Notes: generated by a model from the letters alone, not told the origin. Shown: positions 1-8,282, numbered from the stretch's first letter. The stretch: 64,000 bases of DNA from Brotonthovivens ammoniilytica (GCF_025566885.1 NZ_JAOQJQ010000002.1:671449-735448), one strand, 5' to 3'. Made by a program: numbers and translations.

Positions 1-19
1 GCAGTGGTAATTTTTTCAT
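1..19 (-). CDS. Partial gene start running off the left edge
   Basis: On the minus strand an AGGAGG ribosome binding site (positions about 26-32) lies 8 nt before an ATG at 19-17. The reading frame runs MKKLPL and leaves the window. The gene is divergent from the MerR-type regulator, and such regulators often control the divergent gene, frequently an exporter. Only six codons are visible, so the product cannot be named. Confidence 0.5.
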
Positions 20-38
20 GGGGTCTTCCTCCTTTAAA

Positions 39-96
39 TTGAAATTTATTTTCAAATGATTTACGATAGTAACTATAAAGTCTTGTGTAACACAAG
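39..96. promoter_or_regulatory. Divergent control region with two inverted repeats
   Basis: The gap between the leftward edge gene and the MerR-type gene holds two dyads. The first is TTGAAA/TTTCAA (39-44 and 50-55, 5-nt centre). The second is CTTGTGT-A-ACACAAG (82-96), a perfect 7-bp-armed palindrome. MerR-family proteins bind dyads placed between promoter elements, so the second is a reasonable operator candidate. That assignment is inference. Confidence 0.35.
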
Positions 97-112
97 AGTC
101 AAGAGGTATTGT

Positions 113-931
113 ATGGAGAATTATTATTCTATAGGAGAGGCGTCTGCAAAAACGGGATTGACTATTGAAACCTTGAGACATTATGACCGGATTTTGCTGG
201 TGAAACCAGCTAAGAAGGATCCCTGGACCGGATATCGGTATTATTCGAAGGATGATATTATCCGTCTGAATACCATTCAGGCTCTTAGGTGTATGGATTT
301 ATCTCTAAAAGAAATCAAAACCTGTTTGGAATATGACAATCTTAAACAGGTAAGTGCATTTTTAAAGCAGGCCGAGGCCCAGGCGGATAAAAAAATGGAA
401 AAACTTTTGCATGCAAAAGAAAAAATACATCTTGCAAGACAACAATATGAGCAGGCGGCAGAACATAACGAAGGGCCGGTAAACGCATATTTTCTGCAGC
501 AGTTTGAAAAGAGAATCATTATGATATCCGATACACTTAAATATCCAAGTCTGGATGTGTTGTGGAGTTACCTCCGGCATTTCTATGGACAGATACCGGA
601 GCAGGATAGAAAACCGTATCAGTTTGAAGATCTGGCGGGAATCTTTCTGGCAAAAGGAAAAACAAGAATGTTTGCGGTGTGCAGCCAGTATCCTGAGGAT
701 GCAAGGCTGCAGGAACTGCCGGCGGGGACATATCTGTGTGGGGAATGTACAGAAGCAGACCGGGAGCAGGTATTAGAAAAAATGCTGGAAAAGGTGGAAA
801 TGCAAACCGGGAAAAAGCCTGAATATGTCCTGCAGATGGTAATGATCAATGGAATTTTACAGTGGAAATATCAGCTGCAGATATACTGTGGAGAATACGG
901 GGATAAAAAAAGCCGGCCAACTAATCAATGA
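113..931 (+). CDS. MerR-family transcriptional regulator with effector-binding-like C-terminus
   Basis: The 272-residue protein starts with a winged helix typical of the MerR family (YSIGEASAKTGL, then TLRHYDRI and GYRYYS within residues 4-45). A helical linker (about 85-125) follows, then a C-terminal region of about 130 residues resembling GyrI/BmrR-type ligand-binding domains. ATG 113 is chosen over an in-frame ATG at 56 because AGAGG lies at 102-106 and the MerR domain begins there. Members of the family activate genes, often efflux pumps, in response to drugs or redox signals; the ligand is unknown. A hairpin (911-921 with 935-945) encloses the stop codon and may act as a weak 3' end. 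Confidence 0.85.
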   Translation: MENYYSIGEASAKTGLTIETLRHYDRILLVKPAKKDPWTGYRYYSKDDIIRLNTIQALRCMDLSLKEIKTCLEYDNLKQVSAFLKQAEAQADKKMEKLLHAKEKIHLARQQYEQAAEHNEGPVNAYFLQQFEKRIIMISDTLKYPSLDVLWSYLRHFYGQIPEQDRKPYQFEDLAGIFLAKGKTRMFAVCSQYPEDARLQELPAGTYLCGECTEADREQVLEKMLEKVEMQTGKKPEYVLQMVMINGILQWKYQLQIYCGEYGDKKSRPTNQ

Positions 932-1009
932 TTCGTTGACTGGCTGTATGGGGTGCAGATTCGGGTTTCAACTATAGATATCCGGTTTTGGAAGAAAAAT
1001 GCAGCTGTT

Positions 1010-1885
1010 TTAATTATGAACGGTTGTATCTGACTGCCAGCGTCCGGAGGCACCGCAGGGGAGTACAAGACCGTTAGAGGAGACGGGAAGTCCCACTTCC
1101 TGTGCATCTACTGTTCCGCAAAACCGCTTCATTTCTGTTCCAAGCATATAGGCAAGAACGGCAGGCTGAAGTCCTGTTGTATAGGAATTAATTAGGAAAA
1201 ACAGCGGATGATCAGATAAGATCTGGGTACATAATTTTACCAGTGGATGAATAGCGTCTTCAATTTTCCAGATTTCACCTTTAGGCCCTCTTCCATAAGA
1301 AGGAGGATCCATAATAATAGCATCGTAATGATTTCCCCGGCGGATTTCACGTTCTACAAATTTCACACAGTCGTCTACCAGCCAGCGGATGGGGGCATCG
1401 GAAAGACCGGATGCAGCAGCATTTTCTTTTGCCCAGGCAACCATACCCTTGGAAGCATCCACATGGGTAACGCTGGCTCCTGCAGCTGCCGCAGCTAATG
1501 TTGCGCCTCCTGTGTAGGCAAATAGGTTCAATACTTTTATAGGGCGTCCTGCATTTTGGATCAGATTAGAACACCAGTCCCAGTTTGCCGCCTGTTCCGG
1601 AAACAGCCCTGTGTGCTTAAAGCTAAAGGGTTTTAGTTGAAAGGTCAGATGCTTGTAATGGATCGCCCATTGCTCTGGCAGGTCAAAAAACTCCCATTCT
1701 CCCCCGCCCTTTTTGCTTCGGTGATAATGGGCATTCATTTTCTTCCAGCCTTTCTGTGTTTTGGGAGTATCCCAGATAACCTGGGGATCCGGGCGGACAA
1801 GCAGATAGCTGCCCCAGCGTTCCAGCTTTTCGCCTTTTGAACAGTCTATTACTTCATAATCATTCCATTGGTCTGCAATCCACAT
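1010..1885 (-). CDS. Class I SAM-dependent methyltransferase, RlmI-like
   Basis: This 291-residue protein has a Rossmann methyltransferase core. It shows motif I NLFAYTGGATLAAAAAGA, an acidic loop VDASKGMVAWAKENA, and the catalytic DPPSYGRG motif, the signature of enzymes that methylate 23S rRNA cytosines (COG1092, RlmI-like). It lacks the N-terminal PUA domain of E. coli RlmI. The start at 1885 follows GAAGGAAAT; longer in-frame starts add a sequence without similarity to the family. It converges with the MerR-type gene. The substrate base is not shown by the sequence. Confidence 0.85.
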   Translation of the reverse strand: MWIADQWNDYEVIDCSKGEKLERWGSYLLVRPDPQVIWDTPKTQKGWKKMNAHYHRSKKGGGEWEFFDLPEQWAIHYKHLTFQLKPFSFKHTGLFPEQAANWDWCSNLIQNAGRPIKVLNLFAYTGGATLAAAAAGASVTHVDASKGMVAWAKENAAASGLSDAPIRWLVDDCVKFVEREIRRGNHYDAIIMDPPSYGRGPKGEIWKIEDAIHPLVKLCTQILSDHPLFFLINSYTTGLQPAVLAYMLGTEMKRFCGTVDAQEVGLPVSSNGLVLPCGASGRWQSDTTVHN

Positions 1886-2139
1886 TTTTTTATTTCCTTC
1901 CTGAGATGTGTTTCTTCTATATAATATAGTAGTAAAAATAAAACGAATATAATCGAAAAATGATTGTACAAAATAGCAGGATGCCATTCTGACTTTTTTA
2001 TTATATTGGGGAACGGATGGAGCGTCAACTAAAAATCAGCATACCATCTAAAAAACACAAGTCAGATTCGTATAAAATGCTAAAAATAAATTGTATTAAA
2101 AAAAATACAATTTTATTTTTGGAATTGGTAAAAAAATGC
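1886..2139. other. Gap upstream of the S10 operon; only an AT-rich dyad seen
   Basis: This A/T-rich gap separates the leftward methyltransferase from the rightward ribosomal operon and should contain the methyltransferase promoter. A TTGTATT/AATACAA dyad (2091-2097 and 2104-2110) is followed by TTTTATTTTT and could be a weak terminator or a transcription-factor site. I see no gene or RNA gene here. Confidence 0.4.
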
Positions 2140-2168
2140 TTGAAATGGAAAGATATATCTATTATACT
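2140..2168 (+). promoter_or_regulatory. Sigma-A promoter of the S10 ribosomal operon
   Basis: TTGAAA (2140-2145), a 17-bp spacer and TATACT (2163-2168) make a near-consensus vegetative promoter. Transcription would begin near 2175 and leave a leader of about 225 nt before rpsJ. It is the only strong rightward promoter upstream of the ribosomal genes. Confidence 0.75.
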
Positions 2169-2259
2169 AGATTTTGCTGTGGCATGATAGCGATGAAGCA
2201 TGAGGTTGCTGCCCATGGGGCAGGTTTTTCTGTGGAGCGAATGTCAAGTTAGGAAACTG

Positions 2260-2390
2260 ACGGCAAGTCACTGTACTTCGTAAATATCGTCTGTGTAAAG
2301 CAGAAACGACGTGTGAGAACCATTAGGATACACACGGGAGAGTGTACAGTCACCGCTTGTCGTACTGAATTTAAAAGTGCGAAAAGGAGG
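2260..2390 (+). promoter_or_regulatory. Structured leader RNA upstream of rpsJ (three-way junction)
   Basis: The leader contains a long-range stem ACTGTAC/GTACAGT (2270-2276 with 2344-2350). It encloses two hairpins: TCGTCTG/CAGaaACGA (2287-2293 with 2301-2309) and CGTGTG/CACACG (2310-2315 with 2331-2336). Ribosomal operons are commonly repressed by one of their own products binding the leader; L4 does this for S10 operons in several bacteria. That this is an L4-type leader is inference. The AAGGAGG for rpsJ (2384-2390) follows the stem. Confidence 0.55.
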
Positions 2391-2401
2391 CGACTTTTTT
2401 T

Positions 2402-2713
2402 ATGGCAAGTCAAAAAATGAGAATCACATTGAAAGCATATGATCACGTATTAGTTGATGCATCTGCAAAGAAAATCATCGAAACTGTAAAGAAAAATGGA
2501 TCACAGGTGAGCGGACCGGTACCACTTCCTACAAAGAAAGAAGTAGTAACCATCTTAAGAGCTGTTCACAAATATAAAGATTCCAGAGAACAGTTCGAAC
2601 AGAGAACTCATAAGAGACTCATCGACATTGTAGCACCAACTCAGAAAACAGTTGATGCACTGTCAAGATTAGAAATGCCGGCTGGTGTTTACATCGACAT
2701 CAAGATGAAATAG
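2402..2713 (+). CDS. rpsJ: 30S ribosomal protein S10
   Basis: The 103-residue protein has the usual S10 length and start (SQKMRITLKAYDH). S10 sits in the 30S head and also, as NusE, takes part in antitermination. It is the first gene of the cluster. AAGGAGG ends 11 nt before the ATG, a slightly long spacing filled by a T tract. A gap of 218 nt with repeats and hairpins separates it from rplC. Confidence 0.98.
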   Translation: MASQKMRITLKAYDHVLVDASAKKIIETVKKNGSQVSGPVPLPTKKEVVTILRAVHKYKDSREQFEQRTHKRLIDIVAPTQKTVDALSRLEMPAGVYIDIKMK

Positions 2714-2763
2714 AACACTTAGCGATTGGCAAGCCGAAAAACACTTAGCGATTGGCAAGCCGA
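2714..2763 (+). repeat. Two tandem 24-bp repeats after rpsJ
   Basis: A 24-bp sequence beginning AACACTTAGCGATTGG and ending GCAAGCCGA occurs at 2714-2737 and again at 2740-2763, identical, with a 26-bp period. It lies in the transcribed spacer between rpsJ and rplC. Its CTTAGCGA core recurs in the larger repeats further down the operon (for example near 10132 and 10238), so it may be a remnant of that family. Confidence 0.8.
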
Positions 2764-2925
2764 CAGGCAAACATCAAATAAGGTAAAATCCTGAAGGGTT
2801 ATATATAGAAGCAACACATTCTTGAAGGAATCAACATGTTCGAAAGAATTTATAGTGTTCCACTTATATACGACTGTTCTAGGATGAACGCATATGCGTT
2901 CCGCTGTAGAGAAAACAGGAGGTAA
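2764..2925 (+). promoter_or_regulatory. Hairpin-rich spacer upstream of rplC
   Basis: The spacer includes a perfect 16-nt palindrome GAACGCATATGCGTTC (2886-2901). It is framed by CTGTT (2873-2877) and AACAG, giving a larger stem-loop just before the rplC ribosome binding site (AGGAGG near 2919-2924). Smaller dyads such as ATTC/GAAT precede it. No internal promoter with both boxes is clear. A role in translation control of L3 is possible but unproven. Confidence 0.4.
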
Positions 2926-2931
2926 ATAAGA

Positions 2932-3609
2932 ATGAAGAAAGCTATTTTAGCGACAAAAGTCGGAATGACTCAGATCTTCAACGAGGACGGAGTTTTAATT
3001 CCGGTAACTGTATTGCAGGCAGGACCTTGCTATGTAACACAGATCAAAACAGTTGAAAACGACGGTTACAGCGCAGTACAGGTTGGTTTTGTTGACAAAA
3101 AAGAAAAAGTTGTCAGCAAAGATGCAACAGGAAAAAAAGAAGTAAGAAACAGACATGGTGTGAACAAAGCAGAAAAAGGCCACTTTGACAAGGCTGGTGT
3201 ATCCGGTAAGAGATACGTTCGCGAATTCAAATTCGAGAATGCAGCTGATTATAAACTGGCTGATGAAATCAAAGCAGATATTTTCGCTGCAGGCGATAAA
3301 ATTGATGCAACTGCTATTTCCAAAGGAAAAGGTTTCCAGGGTGCCATTAAGAGATTTGGTCAGCACAGAGGACCTATGGCTCATGGTTCTAAATTCCATC
3401 GTCATCAGGGTTCAAACGGTGCCTGCTCTTCCCCGAGTAAAGTATTTAAGGGCAAAGGAATGCCTGGACATATGGGAAGCAAAAAAATCACTGTTCAGAA
3501 CTTAGAAGTAGTTCGCGTTGATGCTGAGAACAATTTACTTTTAATCAAAGGTGCTGTACCAGGACCTAAGAAATCTTTAGTGACAATCAAGGAAACTGTA
3601 AAAGCATAG
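2932..3609 (+). CDS. rplC: 50S ribosomal protein L3
   Basis: The 225-residue protein starts KAILATKVGMTQIF and holds the conserved GxFQGxIKRFG and HGSKFHRHQGS stretches that reach towards the peptidyl transferase centre. It is slightly longer than the usual 205-210 residues, with an insertion near residues 60-75 (KEVRNRHGVNKAEK). AGGAGG precedes the ATG by 7 nt. rplD follows 30 nt later. Confidence 0.98.
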   Translation: MKKAILATKVGMTQIFNEDGVLIPVTVLQAGPCYVTQIKTVENDGYSAVQVGFVDKKEKVVSKDATGKKEVRNRHGVNKAEKGHFDKAGVSGKRYVREFKFENAADYKLADEIKADIFAAGDKIDATAISKGKGFQGAIKRFGQHRGPMAHGSKFHRHQGSNGACSSPSKVFKGKGMPGHMGSKKITVQNLEVVRVDAENNLLLIKGAVPGPKKSLVTIKETVKA

Positions 3610-3639
3610 GATTCTTGATTAGGAAAGGAGGACACACAG

Positions 3640-4260
3640 ATGGCTAACGTATCTGTTTATAATATGGAAGGCAATGAAGTTGGCAGCATGGAACTGAATG
3701 ACGCAGTCTTCGGCGTAGAAGTAAATGAGCATTTAGTACACATGGCAGTAGTTCAGCAGCTTGCAAATAATCGTCAGGGAACACAGAAGGCAAAAACACG
3801 TTCTGAAGTTCGCGGCGGCGGAAGAAAACCTTGGAGACAGAAAGGAACCGGTCATGCAAGACAGGGTTCAACAAGAGCTCCTCAGTGGACAGGCGGCGGA
3901 GTTGTATTTGCTCCGACACCAAGAGATTATTCTTTTAAGATCAATAAAAAAGAAAAAAGAGCAGCATTAAGATCTGCTTTAACATCCAGAGTTGCAGATA
4001 ACAAATTTATCGTATTAGATGAACTGAAATTCGATGCAATCAAAACAAAGGATTTCGTAAAAGTTATGAACAACTTAAACGTATCCAAAGCTTTAGTAGT
4101 TATGAATGACAATGACGTGAATGTAGTAAAATCTGCATCAAACGTTCCTGGTATCAAAACTACAGTAACAAACACATTAAATGTGTATGATATTATGAAA
4201 TATGACACAGTGGTTACAACAAAGGCTGCTGTTGAATCTATCCAGGAGGTGTATGCATAA
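3640..4260 (+). CDS. rplD: 50S ribosomal protein L4
   Basis: The 206-residue protein has the conserved loop that lines the exit tunnel (GGGRKPWRQKGTGHARQGS, about residues 60-78). In several bacteria L4 represses its own operon, which makes it the natural candidate ligand for the rpsJ leader. Its stop codon overlaps the start of rplW by one base (TAATG), so the two are translationally coupled. Confidence 0.98.
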   Translation: MANVSVYNMEGNEVGSMELNDAVFGVEVNEHLVHMAVVQQLANNRQGTQKAKTRSEVRGGGRKPWRQKGTGHARQGSTRAPQWTGGGVVFAPTPRDYSFKINKKEKRAALRSALTSRVADNKFIVLDELKFDAIKTKDFVKVMNNLNVSKALVVMNDNDVNVVKSASNVPGIKTTVTNTLNVYDIMKYDTVVTTKAAVESIQEVYA

Positions 4261-4559
4261 TGGCAAACGTTCAGTATTATGATGTAATCCTCAAACCGGT
4301 TGTTACAGAAAAAAGCATGAATATCATGGCAGAAAAGAAATATACATTTCTTGTTCATCCGGAAGCAAATAAAACAATGATTAAAGAAGCAGTTGAGAAA
4401 ATGTTTGACGGCGTAAAAGTTGCAGATGTGAAAACGATGAACTGCGAAGGCAAGAAAAAAAGACGTGGAATGACAGTTGGAAAAACTGCTAAAACAAAAA
4501 AAGCAATCGTTCAGCTGACAGAAGAAAGCGCAGAGATTGAAATCTTTGCAGGATTATAA
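4260..4559 (+). CDS. rplW: 50S ribosomal protein L23
   Basis: This 99-residue protein sits at the tunnel exit, where trigger factor and SRP dock. It starts MANVQYYDVILKPVVTEKS, matching the family, and overlaps rplD by one base. An AGGAGG for it lies inside the end of rplD (near 4243). It is followed by a 156-nt spacer containing a degenerate copy of the operon's intergenic repeat. Confidence 0.98.
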   Translation: MANVQYYDVILKPVVTEKSMNIMAEKKYTFLVHPEANKTMIKEAVEKMFDGVKVADVKTMNCEGKKKRRGMTVGKTAKTKKAIVQLTEESAEIEIFAGL

Positions 4560-4589
4560 TCCACGCTGGAACTAGGCACAGTAAAGTGC

Positions 4590-4700
4590 GGGCTGAGAGC
4601 AACTTAATGAAAACGAAGTTTGAATTTAGTGCGAAGCCGTTCTTTGAGATTTGCAAAAGCGAGGCTTGAGCTTAGCGAAAAGAACTTCCTTATTAGAGAC
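4590..4700 (+). repeat. Single degenerate intergenic repeat before rplB
   Basis: The spacer contains GCAACTTAATGAAAACGAAG followed by GTTTGAATTTAGTGCGA and a GCCGTTCT segment. These are the same ordered blocks that start the 106-bp repeats after rpsH. GTTCTTT (about 4638) and AAAGAAC (about 4679) can pair across the element. Its presence at a third site suggests a mobile or repeatedly duplicated family. No protein is supported here, although an in-frame extension of rplB runs through it. Confidence 0.6.
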
Positions 4701-4715
4701 GAAAGGAGATTCATT

Positions 4716-5558
4716 ATGGGAATCAAGACATATAACCCATATACACCTTCCAGAAGAAATATGACAGGTTCTGATTTCTCTGAAATCACAAAGAAAACTC
4801 CTGAAAAATCACTGGTGGTATCACTGGAGAAACATTCTGGAAGAAATAATCAGGGTAAAATTACAGTTAGACATCGCGGCGGCGGTGCAAGAAAGAAATA
4901 CAGAATCATCGACTTCAAAAGAAGAAAAGATGGTATTCCTGCTACAGTAGTAGGCATTGAATATGATCCGAACAGAACCGCAAATATTGCGTTGATCTGT
5001 TATGCAGATGGTGAAAAAGCATATATCATTGCTCCGGAAGGCCTGAAAGACGGAATGAAAGTTATGAATGGACCGGAAGCAGAAGTTCGTGTTGGAAACT
5101 GTCTCCCGCTGGTAAATATCCCGGTAGGTACACAGGTACACAACATTGAGCTGTATGCCGGAAAAGGCGGACAGTTAGTTCGTTCCGCAGGCATGAGCGC
5201 GCAGCTGATGGCGAAAGAAGGAAAATATGCAACATTAAGATTACCATCTGGAGAAATGAGAATGGTACCTCTTAATTGCAGAGCGACTGTTGGTGTTGTT
5301 GGAAACGGAGATCACAGCCTGATCAATATTGGTAAAGCCGGCCGTAAACGTCATATGGGTATCCGCCCCACAGTACGTGGTTCGGTTATGAACCCCAATG
5401 ATCATCCACACGGCGGTGGTGAAGGTAAGACAGGTATCGGACGTCCAGGTCCATGTACTCCCTGGGGTAAACCTGCTCTCGGCCTGAAGACAAGAAAGAA
5501 ACACAAACAGTCTAACAAACTTATCGTAAGAAGAAGAGACGGTAAAGCAATTAAATAA
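4716..5558 (+). CDS. rplB: 50S ribosomal protein L2
   Basis: The 280-residue protein begins MGIKTYNPYTPSRRNMTGS and contains the conserved histidine region HPHGGGEGKTGIGRPGP near residue 230, close to the peptidyl transferase centre. The reading frame is open upstream to 4620. AAAGGAG (4702-4708) and family length place the start at 4716. Confidence 0.98.
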   Translation: MGIKTYNPYTPSRRNMTGSDFSEITKKTPEKSLVVSLEKHSGRNNQGKITVRHRGGGARKKYRIIDFKRRKDGIPATVVGIEYDPNRTANIALICYADGEKAYIIAPEGLKDGMKVMNGPEAEVRVGNCLPLVNIPVGTQVHNIELYAGKGGQLVRSAGMSAQLMAKEGKYATLRLPSGEMRMVPLNCRATVGVVGNGDHSLINIGKAGRKRHMGIRPTVRGSVMNPNDHPHGGGEGKTGIGRPGPCTPWGKPALGLKTRKKHKQSNKLIVRRRDGKAIK

Positions 5559-5561
5559 GGA

Positions 5562-5597
5562 CACCCGGCAGGCTTTTAACAGCCCGCCGCACGGGTG
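5562..5597 (+). promoter_or_regulatory. GC-rich hairpin between rplB and rpsS
   Basis: CACCCG (5562-5567) pairs with CGGGTG (5592-5597), enclosing a GCAGGC/GCCCGC-like inner stem. There is no T-run, so it is not an intrinsic terminator. It may protect or process the mRNA, or modulate rpsS translation, whose AGGAGG lies just downstream. Confidence 0.45.
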
Positions 5598-5615
5598 AAA
5601 ATCAGGAGGTAAAAT

Positions 5616-5897
5616 ATGGCTCGTTCATTAAAAAAAGGACCATTTGCAGATGAAAGCTTACTGAAAAAAGTAGACGCTATGAACGCTGCTGGCGACAAAC
5701 AGGTAATCAAAACCTGGTCCCGCCGTTCTACAATCTTCCCGCAGATGGTTGGACATACAATTGCAGTTCATGATGGAAGAAAACATGTTCCTGTATATGT
5801 GACAGAAGATATGGTAGGACACAAGCTCGGTGAGTTTGTTGCTACAAGAACATACAGAGGACATGGAAAAGACGAAAAGAAATCCAAAGTAAGATAG
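5616..5897 (+). CDS. rpsS: 30S ribosomal protein S19
   Basis: The 93-residue protein starts MARSLKKGPFAD and contains IFPQMVGHTIAVHDGRKHVPVY and GHKLGEF. These are hallmarks of S19, which forms the 30S head with S13 and contacts the A-site finger. AGGAGG lies 7 nt before the ATG. rplV follows after 21 nt. Confidence 0.98.
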   Translation: MARSLKKGPFADESLLKKVDAMNAAGDKQVIKTWSRRSTIFPQMVGHTIAVHDGRKHVPVYVTEDMVGHKLGEFVATRTYRGHGKDEKKSKVR

Positions 5898-5918
5898 TTT
5901 TGAAAGGAGGTTTTATCC

Positions 5919-6305
5919 ATGGCAAAAGGACATAGATCCCAAATTAAAAGAGAAAGAAACGCTCAGAAAGATACCAGACCTTCAGCAAAATTATCTTTTG
6001 CTAGAATGTCAGTACAGAAAGCCTGCTTCGTTTTAGACGCAATCCGTGGAAAAGACGTTACAACAGCTTTAGCAATCGTTGCTTACAATCCAAGATACGC
6101 TTCCGGCGTAATTGAAAAATTATTAAAATCAGCTATCGCAAACGCTGAAAACAACAATGGTATGAAAGTGGAAGACCTTTATATTGCAGAATGTTATGCA
6201 AACAAAGGACCGACAATGAAACGAATCAGACCAAGAGCACAGGGTAGAGCTTATAGAATCGAAAAGAGAATGAGCCACATTACAATCGTGCTCGATGAAA
6301 AATAG
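5919..6305 (+). CDS. rplV: 50S ribosomal protein L22
   Basis: The 128-residue protein carries a C-terminal hairpin (MKRIRPRAQGRAYRIEKRMSH) that reaches into the exit tunnel, where macrolide-resistance mutations occur in other species. AAAGGAGG precedes the ATG. rpsC starts 10 nt after its stop. Confidence 0.98.
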   Translation: MAKGHRSQIKRERNAQKDTRPSAKLSFARMSVQKACFVLDAIRGKDVTTALAIVAYNPRYASGVIEKLLKSAIANAENNNGMKVEDLYIAECYANKGPTMKRIRPRAQGRAYRIEKRMSHITIVLDEK

Positions 6306-6315
6306 GAGGTAAAAA

Positions 6316-6969
6316 ATGGGACAGAAAGTAAATCCTCATGGCTTAAGAGTCGGTGTTATTAAAGACTGGGACTCCAAATGGTATGCGGAAGCTGATTTTG
6401 CAGATCTGTTAGTAGAAGATTACAACATCAGAAAATTCCTTAAAAAGAAATTATACAGTGCTGGTATCGCTAAAATTGAAATCGAAAGAGCATCTGATCG
6501 TGTAAAAGTTATCATTTATACAGCAAAACCGGGTGTTGTTATCGGTAAAGGCGGCGCTGAAATCGAAAAAGTAAAAGCTGAACTTCAGAAATATACAGAT
6601 AAAAAATTAATTGTAGATATCAAAGAAGTAAAAAGACCGGACAAAGATGCACAGCTTGTTGCTGAAAACATTGCAGCACAGCTTGAAAACCGTGTATCCT
6701 TCCGTCGTGCAATGAAATCCTGCATGAGCAGAAGTATGAAAGCCGGAGTACTTGGTATCAAGACTTCTGTTTCCGGCCGTCTTGGCGGTGCTGATATGGC
6801 TCGTACAGAATTTTACAGCGAAGGAACTATTCCACTTCAGACTTTGAGAGCTGACATTGACTACGGCTTTGCAGAAGCAGACACAACTTACGGTAAAGTA
6901 GGTGTTAAGGTTTGGATTTACAAAGGCGAAGTTCTTCCAAAAAAAGCAGCGGAAGGGAGCGATAAATAA
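6316..6969 (+). CDS. rpsC: 30S ribosomal protein S3
   Basis: The 217-residue protein has the KH-type GxxG loop (VVIGKGGAEI, GKGG at 77-80) and the C-terminal S3 domain (RLGGADMARTEFYSEGTIPLQTLRAD region). It forms the mRNA entry site with S4 and S5. Its stop overlaps the rplP start by one base (TAATG). Confidence 0.98.
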   Translation: MGQKVNPHGLRVGVIKDWDSKWYAEADFADLLVEDYNIRKFLKKKLYSAGIAKIEIERASDRVKVIIYTAKPGVVIGKGGAEIEKVKAELQKYTDKKLIVDIKEVKRPDKDAQLVAENIAAQLENRVSFRRAMKSCMSRSMKAGVLGIKTSVSGRLGGADMARTEFYSEGTIPLQTLRADIDYGFAEADTTYGKVGVKVWIYKGEVLPKKAAEGSDK

Positions 6970-7394
6970 TGTTAATGCCAAAAAGAGTGAAACGTCGTAA
7001 ACAGTTCCGTGGTTCTATGGCTGGTAAGGCGTTAAGAGGAAATAAAATCACAAATGGTGAATATGGTATTGTTGCTACAGAACCATGTTGGATCAAATCA
7101 AACCAGATCGAGGCAGCCCGTGTTGCTATGACCCGTTATATCAAACGTGGTGGTAAAGTCTGGATCAAAATTTTCCCGGATAAACCGGTTACAGCTAAGC
7201 CTGCTGAAACTCGTATGGGTTCCGGTAAAGGTGCATTGGAATACTGGGTAGCAGTTGTTAAACCAGGTCGCGTATTATTCGAAATCTCTGGTGTGTCCGA
7301 AGAAATCGCCCGTGAAGCATTACGTCTGGCTACACACAAATTGCCATGCAAATGCAAAATCGTTTCACGTGCAGACTTAGAAGGCGGTGAATAA
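6969..7394 (+). CDS. rplP: 50S ribosomal protein L16
   Basis: The 141-residue protein starts MLMPKRVKRRKQFRGSM and contains GKVWIKIFPDKPVTAKPAETRMGSGKG (in part), the conserved loop near the A-site tRNA elbow. It overlaps rpsC by one base. The AAGGCGG inside its end serves rpmC. Confidence 0.98.
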   Translation: MLMPKRVKRRKQFRGSMAGKALRGNKITNGEYGIVATEPCWIKSNQIEAARVAMTRYIKRGGKVWIKIFPDKPVTAKPAETRMGSGKGALEYWVAVVKPGRVLFEISGVSEEIAREALRLATHKLPCKCKIVSRADLEGGE

Positions 7395-7395
7395 A

Positions 7396-7599
7396 ATGAA
7401 ATCTAGTAAATATTTAGAAGAATTAAGAACACAGAGCGCAGAGGAACTGAACAATCAGTTAGTTGCTGCGAAAAAAGAACTTTTTAATTTAAGATTCCAG
7501 AATGCTACAAATCAGTTAGACAACACTGGAAGAATCAAAGAAGTAAGAAAAAATATTGCCAGAATTCAGACCGTTATCACTGAAAAGGCAAATGCATAA
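7396..7599 (+). CDS. rpmC: 50S ribosomal protein L29
   Basis: The 67-residue two-helix protein (KYLEELRTQSAEEL, then FNLRFQNATNQLDNTGRIKE) binds next to L23 at the tunnel exit. ATG 7396 lies one base after the rplP stop, with AGGCGG (7382-7387) at suitable spacing. A GTG at 7387 is less likely because it overlaps that site. Confidence 0.97.
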   Translation: MKSSKYLEELRTQSAEELNNQLVAAKKELFNLRFQNATNQLDNTGRIKEVRKNIARIQTVITEKANA

Positions 7600-7627
7600 T
7601 CAATCCTGACGGAAAGGAGATCCAATC

Positions 7628-7885
7628 GTGGAAGAAAGAAATCTTAGAAAAACACGTGTAGGTAAAGTTGTAAGTGACAAGATGGATAAAACAATCGTTG
7701 TTGCAGTAGAAGACAACGTAAGACATCCGCTTTACAACAAAATCGTTAAAAGAACTTATAAATTAAAAGCTCATGACGAAAACAACGAATGCGGCGTTGG
7801 CGATAAAGTCAGAGTTATGGAAACAAGACCTTTATCTAAAGATAAAAGATGGAGACTTGTTGAAATTATGGAGAAAGCAAGATAA
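7628..7885 (+). CDS. rpsQ: 30S ribosomal protein S17
   Basis: The 85-residue OB-fold protein contains RVGKVVSDKMDKTIVVAVE and KDKRWRLVEI, typical of S17, which binds helices 7 and 11 of 16S rRNA. It starts with GTG; AAAGGAG lies 9 nt upstream and no better ATG exists. rplN follows 15 nt later. Confidence 0.97.
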   Translation: MEERNLRKTRVGKVVSDKMDKTIVVAVEDNVRHPLYNKIVKRTYKLKAHDENNECGVGDKVRVMETRPLSKDKRWRLVEIMEKAR

Positions 7886-7900
7886 AAGGAGGCTGCCAGC

Positions 7901-8269
7901 ATGATACAACAGGAAAGCAGACTTAGAGTTGCTGATAACACAGGTGCAAAAGAATTACTGTGCATTCGTGTTATGGGTGGTTCTACAAGAAGATATGCAA
8001 GCATTGGTGATGTAATTGTTGCTACAGTTAAAGATGCAACACCAGGCGGTGTTGTTAAAAAAGGCGATGTCGTAAAAGCTGTAGTTGTTCGTACTAAAAA
8101 AGGCGCTCGTCGTAAAGATGGTTCTTATATCAAATTCGATGAAAACGCTGCTGTAATTATTAGAGATGATAAAACTCCAAGAGGAACCCGTATTTTTGGA
8201 CCAGTAGCAAGAGAGCTTCGTGAGAAACAGTTCATGAAAATCGTTTCTCTGGCTCCGGAAGTATTATAG
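7901..8269 (+). CDS. rplN: 50S ribosomal protein L14
   Basis: The 122-residue protein starts MIQQESRLRVADNTGAKE and contains RIFGPVARELR, both diagnostic. L14 lies at the subunit interface and contacts 16S helix 14. The AAAGGAGG site precedes the ATG; rplX follows after 13 nt. Confidence 0.98.
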   Translation: MIQQESRLRVADNTGAKELLCIRVMGGSTRRYASIGDVIVATVKDATPGGVVKKGDVVKAVVVRTKKGARRKDGSYIKFDENAAVIIRDDKTPRGTRIFGPVARELREKQFMKIVSLAPEVL

Positions 8270-8282
8270 GAGGAACCTGACG

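Noticed and set aside
2995..3405. 136-codon minus-strand frame inside rplC
   Set aside because: It is a shadow of a highly conserved ribosomal protein gene.
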